From Microlunatus parietis (GTDB lineage Bacteria; Actinomycetota; Actinomycetes; Propionibacteriales; Propionibacteriaceae), in assembly GCF_013407955.1 (NCBI RefSeq), contig NZ_JACCBU010000001.1, forward strand, positions 1,674,001-1,738,000: DNA of 64,000 nucleotides, in the 5' to 3' direction. The notes under the pieces were generated by a model. The model was given only the letters and a program-made list of their open reading frames with translations. It did not search any database and was not told the DNA's origin. Positions 42,442 to 50,376 of the stretch are shown in pieces; within the stretch, counting starts at the first letter, position 1; every line of letters starts with the position of its first letter. Position numbers and translations under genes: made by a program.

Positions 42442-43986
42442 ATGGACGTAACGGCGGTCGTCGCGATGCTCTCCGGCCTGGTCATCGGGCTGGCCATCGG
42501 CGTCGGCGTTGCGGTGGTCGTGCTGCGGTCGCGGTGGGAGGCCACCGAGACGCGGTACGAGAGCCAGGGTCGGACCGAGCTGGCCCAGGCCCAGACGCTG
42601 GCCGCCGAGGCGCGCAGCGAGTCGTCCCAGTCCCGGGCCGAGCTGGCCCAGGCCCGCACCGACGTCGCCGAGGCGCGGGCACTCGCCGCCGCCGCCCAGG
42701 CCGAGGCCGCCGAGGTGGGCGCCCAGGTGGCGAAGGCGACGGCCGAACGGGACGCCGCGATCCGCCGGGCCGAGGAGCTGGCCGCCGACCGGGAGTCGAT
42801 GCTGAACCAGTTCAAGGTACTGTCCGGCGAGACGATCGAGAAGCAGAGCAAGTTCGCCGAGGCCTCGGCCGACGCCCGGCTGAAGGCGACCGAGCAGCTG
42901 ATGGCGCCGGTCCGGGACAGCCTGGAGCGGTTCAACGCGCGTTTGACCGAGGTGGAGAAGGAGCGGGTCAAGCTGTCCGCGGATCTGCGCAACCAGGTCC
43001 AGTCGGTGCAGTTGACCGGCGAGCAGTTGCGCCGCGAGACGCACGCCCTGGCCACCGCGCTGCGCAAGCCGCACGTCCGCGGCGCCTGGGGCGAGCTGCA
43101 GCTGAAGCGGGTCGCCGAACTGGCCGGGATGATCGAGCACTGCGACTTCACCACCCAGCACACGACGACCAGCAACGACCGCGCGGTCCGGCCCGACATG
43201 CGGGTCGACCTGGCCGAGGGCAAGTGCGTCTTCGTCGACGCCAAGGTGCCGCTGAGCGCCTTCCTGGACGCCCACGAGACCGAGGATCCGGAGCGGCGCA
43301 GCCACGCGCTGGAGCGGTTCGCCCAGCACGTCCGGACCCACATCGACCAGCTCAGCAGCAAGCGGTACTGGCAGTCCGACGCCGGGACGCCGGAGTTCGT
43401 GATCCTCTTCCTGGCCAGCGAGGCGCTGGCCGCGGAGGCGTTCCGGCTGGCCCCGGACCTGCACGAGTACGCTGCCCGCCGCGACGTCGTGCTGGCCACC
43501 CCGACCACGCTGATCGCGATGCTCCGGGCGGTGGCGTACGGGTGGAAGCAGGCGAAGCTGGCCGAGAACGCGGCCGAGGTGCTGCAACTCGGCCGGGATC
43601 TGCACGAGCGGCTCGGCACCATGGGCAACCGGCTGGACAAGCTCGGCCGGGCGCTGCGCACGTCGGTGACCGCCTACAACGACACGATCGCCACCGTCGA
43701 GGGCCGGGTGCTGGTCAAGGCCCGCCAGTTCACCGACCTCAAGGTGACCGACCAGGAGCTGACCGCGCTGACCTCCGTCGACGATCCGGTCCGGCAGATC
43801 CAGGCGCCCGAGCTGGTGGAGGATGCCGCCCAGGTCGAGCCGATGATCGGCCGCGGCCGGAAGCGGCGGTCGCGCCGCGATGACGTACCGGAGGCCGAGG
43901 AGTTGGTCCGCCCCGAGCCGGACCTGTTCGAGATGTTGCAGCCGGAGATCGAGCGGACCGACCGGGGTCGCGACACCGGCTCGTAG
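42442..43986 (+). CDS. rmuC: DNA recombination protein RmuC
   Basis: A 514-residue membrane-anchored protein of the RmuC family, which limits DNA inversions and is predicted to have nuclease activity. One span (about 5-27, AVVAMLSGLVIGLAIGVGVAVVVL) is followed by a long Ala/Glu-rich coiled coil (about 40-210) and the RmuC domain (HVRGAWGELQLKRVAELAGMIEHCDFTTQ and RPDMRVDLAEGKCVFVDAKVPL). ATG at 42442 starts the membrane span, and CAGGAT lies 7 bases upstream. This gene belongs to the conserved rmuC-ispH-xseA-xseB neighbourhood. Confidence 0.94.
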   Translation: MDVTAVVAMLSGLVIGLAIGVGVAVVVLRSRWEATETRYESQGRTELAQAQTLAAEARSESSQSRAELAQARTDVAEARALAAAAQAEAAEVGAQVAKATAERDAAIRRAEELAADRESMLNQFKVLSGETIEKQSKFAEASADARLKATEQLMAPVRDSLERFNARLTEVEKERVKLSADLRNQVQSVQLTGEQLRRETHALATALRKPHVRGAWGELQLKRVAELAGMIEHCDFTTQHTTTSNDRAVRPDMRVDLAEGKCVFVDAKVPLSAFLDAHETEDPERRSHALERFAQHVRTHIDQLSSKRYWQSDAGTPEFVILFLASEALAAEAFRLAPDLHEYAARRDVVLATPTTLIAMLRAVAYGWKQAKLAENAAEVLQLGRDLHERLGTMGNRLDKLGRALRTSVTAYNDTIATVEGRVLVKARQFTDLKVTDQELTALTSVDDPVRQIQAPELVEDAAQVEPMIGRGRKRRSRRDDVPEAEELVRPEPDLFEMLQPEIERTDRGRDTGS

Positions 43987-43987
43987 A

Positions 43988-44425
43988 TCAGTCGAGGTCG
44001 TACGGGATGATGCGGAACGCGGATGCGCCCCACAAGGGCTCCAAGGCCCGGAAATGGCGCTGATCCAAAGTCATCATCTGGGTCGTCCGGAATCGGTCGG
44101 CCAGCACGACATTCGAAGCATCCGCGATGCCGATGTAGTCCTTGCCGGTCCCGAACCGCTGGACAACAGCCAGAGCGTCCGCGTGATCTTCAGCGGTCCA
44201 TTCCGCCAGTTCATAGGCGCCGGTCACGATGTCCCGCCCAAACCGTTGCGCCGCCTCCCCGCCCAGTCGCGAGGCGAGCAGATAGTCGGCTTCAGCCACA
44301 ATGAAAGGCGACAGGATCGGGACGAACTCACCCGAGGTGATGACGTCCGCCAGCACGACATGCTCGGCGTAGTCCTGATCGAAGATCGCCAGAATCGCAC
44401 TCGTATCGACGATCGCAGCGTTCAT
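43988..44425 (-). CDS. VapC-type PIN domain ribonuclease toxin
   Basis: A 145-residue toxin of a VapBC system that cleaves RNA when freed from its antitoxin. The PIN acidic residues are visible: Asp8 in AIVDTSA, Glu in FIVAEADYLL, Asp in YIGIADASN and Asp in MTLDQRHF. The start overlaps the antitoxin stop by 4 bases (ATGA), the usual coupling. The gene ends 2 bp from the stop of rmuC, on the opposite strand, so the module sits inside an otherwise conserved neighbourhood. Confidence 0.92.
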   Translation of the reverse strand: MNAAIVDTSAILAIFDQDYAEHVVLADVITSGEFVPILSPFIVAEADYLLASRLGGEAAQRFGRDIVTGAYELAEWTAEDHADALAVVQRFGTGKDYIGIADASNVVLADRFRTTQMMTLDQRHFRALEPLWGASAFRIIPYDLD

Positions 44426-44634
44426 CGACCGAAGCCACCAGCGAGTGCTTCGTCGATCTCCTCTGCACTCAGCGGGCTGCCACTCCGGAATCCGCCGACT
44501 GTCGGCGTCGGACGCGGCGCGTTACGGTCCAGCAACTTCTCGATCTCTTGGGCGAGCGTCAAGCCGTCCGCGGCAGCAAGCCGGTGGAGCCGGTCGCGGG
44601 TCCCCTTGGGCACCTTGATGGTGGTCATGGTCAT
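44422..44634 (-). CDS. VapB-type antitoxin
   Basis: A 70-residue antitoxin. The N-terminal TTIKVPKGTRDRLHRLAAADGLTLAQEIEKLL is a ribbon-helix-helix DNA-binding domain and the C-terminal tail (GFRSGSPLSAEEIDEALAGGFGR) is the part expected to wrap around VapC. ATG at 44634 is chosen because TATACT (44647-44642) lies 7 bases upstream; ATG at 44628 is the alternative. It should bind its own promoter. Confidence 0.88.
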   Translation of the reverse strand: MTMTTIKVPKGTRDRLHRLAAADGLTLAQEIEKLLDRNAPRPTPTVGGFRSGSPLSAEEIDEALAGGFGR

Positions 44635-44652
44635 ACCGGCAAGTATACCGGC
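44632..44652 (-). promoter_or_regulatory. Leaderless vapBC promoter with two CCGGTAT direct repeats
   Basis: The -10 TATACT (44647-44642, minus strand) is 7 bases from the antitoxin ATG. CCGGTAT occurs twice, 12 bp apart, one copy overlapping the -10 and the other overlapping the start codon (plus-strand ATACCGG at 44633 and 44645). A ribbon-helix-helix antitoxin bound here would block both transcription and the leaderless start. Confidence 0.7.
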
Positions 44653-44654
44653 CC

Positions 44655-44996
44655 TCAATGAGCAGGTACGGAGACGCAGACCATCGTGGTGTCTTCGAGC
44701 GCCTCGACCAGGCCGGGTGCCTGCTCGGGAACATGGACGAAGTCGCCGGCCCGGACGGTGACGGCGTCCGCGGCGTCACCCACGCGCAGCGCGCCGCTGA
44801 GCACCACCCAGAGTTCCGTGTACGGGGCGGGCAGGTCCGCCTTCGCGCCGGCACGGAAGAAGGCCGTGTACGCGCTCAGCGGACCACCTTCGTCCTTGCC
44901 GATCGCCGGCGCGATGAGGATGTCCTCGCTGAACCGGACGGCGTTCTCGTCGATGTCCGTACTGAAACTCCGGGCGGGTGACCGCGAATCAACCAT
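44655..44996 (-). CDS. Small cupin-domain protein
   Basis: A 113-residue single cupin barrel. The motif region reads YTELWVVLSGALRVGDAADAVTVRAGDFVHVPEQAPGLVEAL (about 60-100). The usual His-x-His of metal-binding cupins is absent from the first motif (APYTELWV), so it may be a non-enzymatic or differently liganded member. ATG at 44996 stands 6 bases after CACGCT, the -10 of a promoter whose spacer holds a 24-bp palindrome. It runs into the vapBC promoter, which overlaps its stop region. Confidence 0.78.
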   Translation of the reverse strand: MVDSRSPARSFSTDIDENAVRFSEDILIAPAIGKDEGGPLSAYTAFFRAGAKADLPAPYTELWVVLSGALRVGDAADAVTVRAGDFVHVPEQAPGLVEALEDTTMVCVSVPAH

Positions 44997-45002
44997 GACC
45001 CA

Positions 45003-45033
45003 AGCGTGTGACCTCAACCCTCCTTGAGGTCAA
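45003..45033 (-). promoter_or_regulatory. SoxR/MerR-like operator and promoter of the cupin gene
   Basis: TGACCTCAA (45009-45017) and TTGAGGTCA (45024-45032) are a perfect 9-bp inverted repeat with a six-base centre. Its core CCTCAA-N6-TTGAGG equals the SoxR box framework. On the minus strand TTGACC overlaps the distal arm, and CACGCT follows after a 19-base spacer, the length used by MerR-type activators. CACGCT is 6 bases from the cupin ATG. The regulator is not encoded next to it. Confidence 0.7.
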
Positions 45034-45035
45034 GG

Positions 45036-46016
45036 TCAGTCGTTGATCGCGCCCTTGCGGAGGTCCTTGCGCAGCTCGGGCGGCAGGGCGAAGACGAGCG
45101 ACTCCTCGGTCAGCCGTTCCTCCTCGGCGGCCGGGAATCCCTTCTCCTGAAGGAAATCCAGCACGCCGGTGACCAGATCCTCCGGCACCGAGGCGCCGCT
45201 GGTCACGCCGACCACGGAGACGCCGTCCAGCCAGGCCGGGTCGATCTCGGTCGCGTTGTCCACCCGGTAGGATGCGGCGGCGCCGTTCTCCAGGGCGACC
45301 TCGACGAGGCGGACCGAGTTCGACGAGTTGGCCGAGCCGACGACGATCACCAGGTCGGCCTGGCGGGCGATCTGCTTCACGGCCAGCTGCCGGTTCTGGG
45401 TGGCGTAGCAGATGTCGTCGCTGGGCGGGTCGATCAGCAGCGGCAGCTTCTTGCGCAGCTTGCCGACGATCTCCATGGTCTCGTCGACGCTGAGCGTGGT
45501 CTGGCTCAGCCAGGCGACCTTGGTCGGGTCCGGGACGTCGAGGGCGTCGACGTCCTCGGGCGACTGGACCAGGGTGATGTGATCCGGCGCCTCGCCGGTG
45601 GTGCCCTCGACCTCCTCGTGGCCAGCGTGGCCGATCAGCAGCACCTGCAGATCGTCCCGGGCGAACCGGCGGGCCTCGTGATGCACCTTGGTGACCAGCG
45701 GGCAGGTCGCGTCGATCGCCTTCAGCCCGCGGTCCTTCGCCTCGGTCTGGACCGCCGGTGACACCCCGTGCGCGGAGAACACGACCGTGGCGCCGGTCGG
45801 CACCTCGTCCAGTTCCTCGACGAAGATCGCGCCGCGCTGCTCCAGCGTCTCCACCACGTGCTTGTTGTGCACGATCTGTTTCCGGACGTAGATCGGCGAT
45901 CCGTAGAGGTCCAGCGCCTTCTCCACGGTGATCACCGCCCGGTCGACGCCGGCGCAGTAGCCGCGCGGGGCGGCCAGCAGCACCTTCTTCTCGAGCGTAC
46001 GGGGCGTAGACGTCAT
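45036..46016 (-). CDS. ispH: 4-hydroxy-3-methylbut-2-enyl diphosphate reductase
   Basis: Last enzyme of the MEP isoprenoid pathway, a 326-residue cytoplasmic iron-sulfur protein that reduces HMBPP to IPP and DMAPP. The three cluster Cys are seen in [24 protein letters not shown] and ICYATQNRQ. Substrate-binding His residues lie in VHNKHVVE and [12 protein letters not shown]. The 326-residue length suits actinobacterial IspH. ATG at 46016 stands 7 bases after TAGACT (46029-46024). It is divergent from xseA, as in many actinobacteria. Confidence 0.97.
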   Translation of the reverse strand: MTSTPRTLEKKVLLAAPRGYCAGVDRAVITVEKALDLYGSPIYVRKQIVHNKHVVETLEQRGAIFVEELDEVPTGATVVFSAHGVSPAVQTEAKDRGLKAIDATCPLVTKVHHEARRFARDDLQVLLIGHAGHEEVEGTTGEAPDHITLVQSPEDVDALDVPDPTKVAWLSQTTLSVDETMEIVGKLRKKLPLLIDPPSDDICYATQNRQLAVKQIARQADLVIVVGSANSSNSVRLVEVALENGAAASYRVDNATEIDPAWLDGVSVVGVTSGASVPEDLVTGVLDFLQEKGFPAAEEERLTEESLVFALPPELRKDLRKGAIND

Positions 46017-46073
46017 GGGCCCGAGTCTATGGGCCGCCCCAGAACGTCCGTCCGGGCCGTTACGCTCGCGTCC

Positions 46074-47303
46074 ATGCCGATGCAATCCTCGCCCGAGCAG
46101 CCGTTGCCGCTGTCCCGGGTGACCAGCGCGGTCCGCGGCTGGATCGACCGGCTCGGCGCGGTCTGGGTCGAGGCCCAACTGATCGAGATCAACCGGCGCT
46201 CGGGCAGCCGGACGATCTTCCTCACCCTGCGGGACCGGCTGGCGAACGTCTCGGTCAGCGTCACCGCGTCGCCGACCACGATCGACTCGGCCGGGCCGTT
46301 GTCGGAAGGCGCGGCGATCGTGGCCCGGATCAAGCCGTCCTACTACGAGACGGCCGGCCGGCTCAGCTACTACTGCGACGCGATCACGCCGATCGGCGAG
46401 GGCAAGCTGCTGGCCCAGCTGGAGCAGCGGAAACGGATGCTGCAGGCGGAGGGCCTGTTCGCCCGCGAGCGGAAGTTGCCGCTGCCGTTCCTGCCCCGGC
46501 AGGTCGGCCTGGTCACCGGCGCCGGCAGCGCTGCCGAACGGGACGTGATCGAGAACGCCCGGGTCCGCTGGCCGGCCGTCATGATCAAGACCGAGCACGC
46601 CCTGATGCAGGGACCACAGTCGGTCGAGCAGGTGATCGACGCGCTGCGCCGGCTGGACGCCGACCCGGCGGTGGAAGTGATCATCATCGCCCGCGGCGGC
46701 GGCTCGCTGGAGGACCTGCTGCCGTTCTCGGACGAGGCGTTGATCAGAGCCGTGTTCGCCTGCACAACCCCGGTGGTCAGCGCGATCGGGCACGAGACGG
46801 ACAACCCGATCCTCGATCTGGTCGCTGATCACCGGGCGTCGACGCCGACCGGCGCGGCGAAGCGGGTGGTGCCCGACGTCACCGAGGAGCATGATCGACT
46901 TCGGCAGGCCCAGACCAGGCTCAGGCAGTCGGTGGTCGCGCTGATCCGGCGGCACCGCGAGTTCCTTGATCAACTTCGGTCCCGGCCGGTGCTGGCCGAC
47001 CCCACGGCGAGCTTCGCGGTCCGCCGGGAACAGCTACAATCGCTGACCGACCGCGGGAACCGTGCGATCGTCACCTCGGTCCGGCACGAGAAGGCGGCGG
47101 TCGAACATCTGCTGGCCAGGGTCCGGGCACTGTCCCCCAAAGCGACGTTGGAACGCGGGTATTCGATCTTGGTCGACGGCACCGGTCACGCCGTCACGTC
47201 GGTGGCGGAGATCGACGTCGACGACGACCTGCTGGCCTATGTCGCGGACGGGCAGCTGACCGTGGCCGTACGAGACGTTGAGCAGGGAGGGATCGGCGGA
47301 TGA
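46074..47303 (+). CDS. xseA: Exodeoxyribonuclease VII large subunit
   Basis: A 409-residue catalytic subunit of exonuclease VII, which degrades single-stranded DNA from both ends. The N-terminal OB-fold ([21 protein letters not shown] to about 105) is followed by the catalytic domain ([22 protein letters not shown] and [40 protein letters not shown]) and a coiled coil that binds XseB. ATG at 46074 lies 7 bases after TACGCT (46061-46066); ATG at 46080 is possible. The stop overlaps the xseB start by 4 bases. Confidence 0.97.
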   Translation: MPMQSSPEQPLPLSRVTSAVRGWIDRLGAVWVEAQLIEINRRSGSRTIFLTLRDRLANVSVSVTASPTTIDSAGPLSEGAAIVARIKPSYYETAGRLSYYCDAITPIGEGKLLAQLEQRKRMLQAEGLFARERKLPLPFLPRQVGLVTGAGSAAERDVIENARVRWPAVMIKTEHALMQGPQSVEQVIDALRRLDADPAVEVIIIARGGGSLEDLLPFSDEALIRAVFACTTPVVSAIGHETDNPILDLVADHRASTPTGAAKRVVPDVTEEHDRLRQAQTRLRQSVVALIRRHREFLDQLRSRPVLADPTASFAVRREQLQSLTDRGNRAIVTSVRHEKAAVEHLLARVRALSPKATLERGYSILVDGTGHAVTSVAEIDVDDDLLAYVADGQLTVAVRDVEQGGIGG

Positions 47304-47527
47304 CCGAACCGGAACTCAGTTACGAGAAGGCCCGCGAGGAGCTGATCGCGGTGGTGCAGCGGCTCGAATCCGGCGGGGCGCCGCTGGAGGAGTCGCTGCA
47401 GCTGTGGGAGCGCGGCGAGCAGCTGGCCAAGATCTGCCAGCAGTGGCTGGACGGCGCCGAGGCCAGGGTGGCTGCGGCGAAGTCCAAGACCGGTCCGGGG
47501 GCCGACGGCTCGGACGAACGCTCCTGA
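47300..47527 (+). CDS. xseB: Exodeoxyribonuclease VII small subunit
   Basis: A 75-residue helical subunit. YEKAREELIAVVQRLESGGAPLEESLQLWERGEQLAKICQQWLDGAEARV (about 9-58) is the complete XseB domain. It stabilises XseA and is needed for active exonuclease VII. It overlaps xseA by 4 bases and ends 3 bases before the MerR gene, which may therefore be read from the same transcript. Confidence 0.96.
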   Translation: MTEPELSYEKAREELIAVVQRLESGGAPLEESLQLWERGEQLAKICQQWLDGAEARVAAAKSKTGPGADGSDERS

Positions 47528-47530
47528 CCG

Positions 47531-48328
47531 ATGTTCAGCATCGGAGCGTTCGCGTCGATGGGCCGGGTGTCGGTCCGGATGCTGCGGCATTACGACAAGG
47601 TCGGTCTGCTCCGGCCGGCCCGGGTGGACGAGTTCTCCGGCTATCGCTACTACGAGGCTGATCAGCTGCGCCGGCTCAACCGGCTGCTCGCCTGCAAGGA
47701 CCTCGGCTTCACCCTCGACGAGGTGAAGTCGATCTTGGACGAGGACGACGCCGACCTGGCCGGGCTGCTCCGGCGCCGCGAGGCCGAGCTGGTGCAGCAG
47801 ATCACCGCGGACCAAGATCGACTGACCCGGGTCCGGGCCCGGCTCGCCTTGATCAGAGCCGAGGGCGCGTCGCCGTCGGAGGCAGTGACGATCGAGCCGT
47901 TGCGGCCGGCCCGGGTCGCGTTGCTGCGCGGGGTCGCGGCGAGTTCCGATCATGAGGATGTCGGGCCGGTGATCCGGCTCCTGTTCGGCGAGTTGATCAA
48001 GGCCATGGGTACGGACTCGCCGGCCGGGCCCGCCATCGCCACCTACCGGCCGCTGGACGGCGGAGCCCTCGAGGTGCAGGCCTGCTTCCCGATCGGGCCG
48101 GAGGCCCCGTCCGGCGTGGAGATCGCCGAGCTGCCCGGCCATCCGACCGCGGCGACCTACCTGCATCGGGGCACGATGGCCGACATCGGCCTGGCGTACC
48201 AGGTGCTCGCCGCCTGGGTCGAGGACGCCGGCCACGGCACCGACGGCACGGCCCGGGAGGTCTACCTGACCAGCTTCCCGGAGCCCGAGGAGAACTGGCG
48301 GACCGCCGTCCAGCTGCCGGTGACTTGA
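47531..48328 (+). CDS. MerR family regulator with GyrI-like effector-binding domain (BmrR type)
   Basis: A 265-residue drug-sensing regulator. The N-terminal MerR domain is FSIGAFASMGRVSVRMLRHYDKVGLLRPARVDEFSGYRYYEADQLRRLNRLLACKDLGF, followed by the long dimer helix and a GyrI-like domain (about 115-265; ending FPEPEENWRTAVQLPVT). Such proteins bind cationic hydrophobic drugs and activate export or sponge genes. A MerR-type promoter directly follows its stop codon and drives a stand-alone GyrI protein similar to its own C-terminal half. Confidence 0.9.
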   Translation: MFSIGAFASMGRVSVRMLRHYDKVGLLRPARVDEFSGYRYYEADQLRRLNRLLACKDLGFTLDEVKSILDEDDADLAGLLRRREAELVQQITADQDRLTRVRARLALIRAEGASPSEAVTIEPLRPARVALLRGVAASSDHEDVGPVIRLLFGELIKAMGTDSPAGPAIATYRPLDGGALEVQACFPIGPEAPSGVEIAELPGHPTAATYLHRGTMADIGLAYQVLAAWVEDAGHGTDGTAREVYLTSFPEPEENWRTAVQLPVT

Positions 48329-48355
48329 CCCTGACACGGTGTCAGCCCGAATCGT
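48325..48355 (+). promoter_or_regulatory. MerR-type promoter with perfect palindrome in a 19-bp spacer
   Basis: TTGACC (48325-48330) and AATCGT (48350-48355) are 19 bases apart. Between them CTGACAC-G-GTGTCAG (48331-48345) is a perfect palindrome. The -35 overlaps the stop codon of the MerR gene. This layout is that of promoters activated by MerR proteins of the drug-sensing type, so the upstream regulator is very likely to act here. Confidence 0.85.
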
Positions 48356-48393
48356 GACGGCGACAGCAGTCTCCCGAACGAGAGTGAGCAACC

Positions 48394-48864
48394 ATGACCA
48401 AGTCCGCCATCACCACCACGTCCGTCGCCCCGCTCCGGGTCGCCCGGGTCACCGGCCGGGCCCGCAGCACCAGTCACGAGGAGATCGGCCCGCTGACCCG
48501 GCAGCTGTTCGACCGGCTGATGGAGCCGATCATGCGCCAGCAGGTCGCGATGGCAGGGCCGCCCGTGGCCACCTACGAACTGACCACCGACGGCGGTCTC
48601 ACCGTCACGGCCTGCTGCCCCGTCGGCGCCGACACCGCGGACGTCGACGGTCTCGAGCTCGGCGAACTGCCGGGTCTGGAACGCGTCGCGGCCCTGCGTC
48701 ACAGCGGTTCGATGGCCGGCGTCGGAGCGACGTACGAAGCCCTGCAGCGCTGGGTCGCCGAGCAGGGCCTGACCACCGACGGGACGGCCCGCGAGGTCTA
48801 TCTGGTCAGTCATCCCGAGCCCGAGGAGCGCTGGCAGACCGAGGTCCAGCTGCCGATCAGCTGA
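48394..48864 (+). CDS. Stand-alone GyrI-like small-molecule-binding protein
   Basis: A 156-residue protein that corresponds to the C-terminal domain of the upstream regulator without a DNA-binding part. Shared features include ARSTSHEEIGPLTRQLFDRLM, PVATYELTTDGGLTVTACCPVG, AALRHSGSMAGVGATYEALQRWV and the end VSHPEPEERWQTEVQLPIS. It may sequester or hydrolyse the same ligands. Expression from a MerR-type promoter just upstream would make a simple sense-and-absorb circuit. ATG at 48394 has a GAGTGAG ribosome-binding region. Confidence 0.85.
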   Translation: MTKSAITTTSVAPLRVARVTGRARSTSHEEIGPLTRQLFDRLMEPIMRQQVAMAGPPVATYELTTDGGLTVTACCPVGADTADVDGLELGELPGLERVAALRHSGSMAGVGATYEALQRWVAEQGLTTDGTAREVYLVSHPEPEERWQTEVQLPIS

Positions 48865-49011
48865 CCGGACCGTCCGGCCCCGGCTTGATCGGACGGTGGC
48901 ACACCCTCCTGCTGCCCCGGTCGAGCCCGGGCCGGTCCGGGACACCAGGTTCGCGGACCCGGCTCAGCTTCGAAGCCCGCGACGCGACGTCGTGTGCGGT
49001 TCCGTACGACC

Positions 49012-49350
49012 TCAGCTTGCCGAAGCCAGCGATTCCAGACGTTCGAGATGCTCCTCGCCCCACTCGCCCAGCGGCGTGAGCGCCGTCATGAGGGATCGGC
49101 CGAAGTCCGTCAGCGAGTACTCGACCTTGGGCGGGACCTGGTGATAGACCTCCCGATGCACCAGCCCGCTGGCCTCCAGCTCACGCAGCTGCAAGATCAA
49201 CATTCGCTCGCTGATGCCCTCGACCTTGCGCCGCAGGGCACTGAACCGCAGCGTCTCCTCACCCAGCCAGAAGAGGATCAGTCCTTTCCACTTGCCGCCC
49301 ATGACGTCGATCGCGGCATCGAACCCACAGGTGTACTTCCGCTGCTTCAT
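49012..49350 (-). CDS. HxlR family regulator
   Basis: A 112-residue winged-helix repressor of the HxlR family. CGFDAAIDVMGGKWKGLILFWLGEETLRFSALRRKVEGISERMLILQLRELEASGLVHREVYHQVPPKVEYSLTDFG is the complete domain, with the N-terminal Cys8 that in family members senses electrophiles or quinones. ATG at 49350 has GGGAGG upstream, so the longer frame from 49425 is rejected. A palindrome at 49377-49399 separates it from the divergent reductase gene. Confidence 0.92.
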   Translation of the reverse strand: MKQRKYTCGFDAAIDVMGGKWKGLILFWLGEETLRFSALRRKVEGISERMLILQLRELEASGLVHREVYHQVPPKVEYSLTDFGRSLMTALTPLGEWGEEHLERLESLASAS

Positions 49351-49376
49351 CGAACCTCCCGCGAACAAGAATGTCG

Positions 49377-49399
49377 GTACCTGACAAAATTGTAGGTAC
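49377..49399. promoter_or_regulatory. HxlR-type operator candidate
   Basis: GTACCT (49377-49382) and AGGTAC (49394-49399) frame an inner ACAA/TTGT pair, giving a 23-bp near-palindrome. It lies 27 bp before the HxlR start and upstream of the divergent reductase gene. GTAC-containing palindromes between an hxlR gene and a divergent oxidoreductase gene are common in actinobacteria. Confidence 0.75.
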
Positions 49400-49496
49400 T
49401 TGTCTGAAGTTTCGTGCCTGCCCATGATGGAGACCCGGGCCGCGCGAGCGCCGCGCGAGTCGCCCCGTTACCGATCCGTCAGCCAGGAGCTGCCCC

Positions 49497-50375
49497 ATGG
49501 ATGATCAGTCCCGCACGCCCGTTTCCGTCCTCGGCCTCGGCTCGATGGGCCGCGCTCTGGCCGCCGCCTTCCTCGCCGCCGGCCACCCGACGACCGTCTG
49601 GAACCGGACGGCCGCCAAGGCCGAAACCCTGGTGGACCAGGGTGCCCGGCACGCGGGATCGATCAAGGACGCGGTGGCGGCGAGCCCGTTGATCATCGCC
49701 TGCCTGACGACGTACGACGCCACCCTCGAGGCGTTGGAGCCGGCCGCGACGGCACTCGACGGGCGGGCTCTGGTCCCACTGAACAGCGGATCGCCCGCGG
49801 GCGCCCGACGGTTGGCGGCATGGGCCACCGAGCACGGCGCCCGTTACCTCGACGGTGCGATCAAGAACGTTCCGGCGGCGGTCGGGGCGGCCGACACCCT
49901 GCTCTACTACGGCGGCGACCGCAGCGTCTTCGACGACTACGAGCCCGCACTGCGGGTGCTGGGCGGCGACACCGTCTATCTGGGCTCCGACCCGGATCTC
50001 GCCGCGCTCTACGAGATGGCGGTCGGCGGCACGCTGCTGCCCGCACTCGTCGGCTTCCTCCAGGGTGCCGCCGCCTTGCAGGCGCGCGGACTCGAGGCGG
50101 CGTCGATGGTGCGCTTCAGCATCAAGTGGTTCGAGATGATCAACTCCGTCCTGCCGACCTTCGCCGCGGAGATCGACAACCACCGCTACGACAACCCGGC
50201 GTCATCGGTGAATCTGTTCCTGGCCGGCGCCGCCGACGACGTGGAACTGGGCCGTGAGGCGAACCTCGACATCACCTGGCACAAGCCGTTCCATGATCTG
50301 TTGGAGCGCGCCGTCGCGGCCGGGCACGGCGAACACAGCATCTCCGCGCTGATCGAAGTGATCAAGCCCACCTGA
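49497..50375 (+). CDS. NAD(P)-dependent oxidoreductase, imine-reductase-like
   Basis: A 292-residue protein of the 6-phosphogluconate dehydrogenase/beta-hydroxyacid dehydrogenase superfamily. The NADP-binding motif is VSVLGLGSMGRALAAAFLAAGHPTTVWNRTAAKAE (about 9-43), with Arg after VWN suggesting NADPH. The helix region YLGSDPDLAALYEMAVGGTLLPALVGFLQGAAAL resembles imine reductases, where the residue near this Tyr is the proton donor. The catalytic Lys of hydroxyacid dehydrogenases is not seen. It is divergent from, and probably repressed by, the HxlR protein. Confidence 0.85.
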   Translation: MDDQSRTPVSVLGLGSMGRALAAAFLAAGHPTTVWNRTAAKAETLVDQGARHAGSIKDAVAASPLIIACLTTYDATLEALEPAATALDGRALVPLNSGSPAGARRLAAWATEHGARYLDGAIKNVPAAVGAADTLLYYGGDRSVFDDYEPALRVLGGDTVYLGSDPDLAALYEMAVGGTLLPALVGFLQGAAALQARGLEAASMVRFSIKWFEMINSVLPTFAAEIDNHRYDNPASSVNLFLAGAADDVELGREANLDITWHKPFHDLLERAVAAGHGEHSISALIEVIKPT

Positions 50376-50376
50376 A

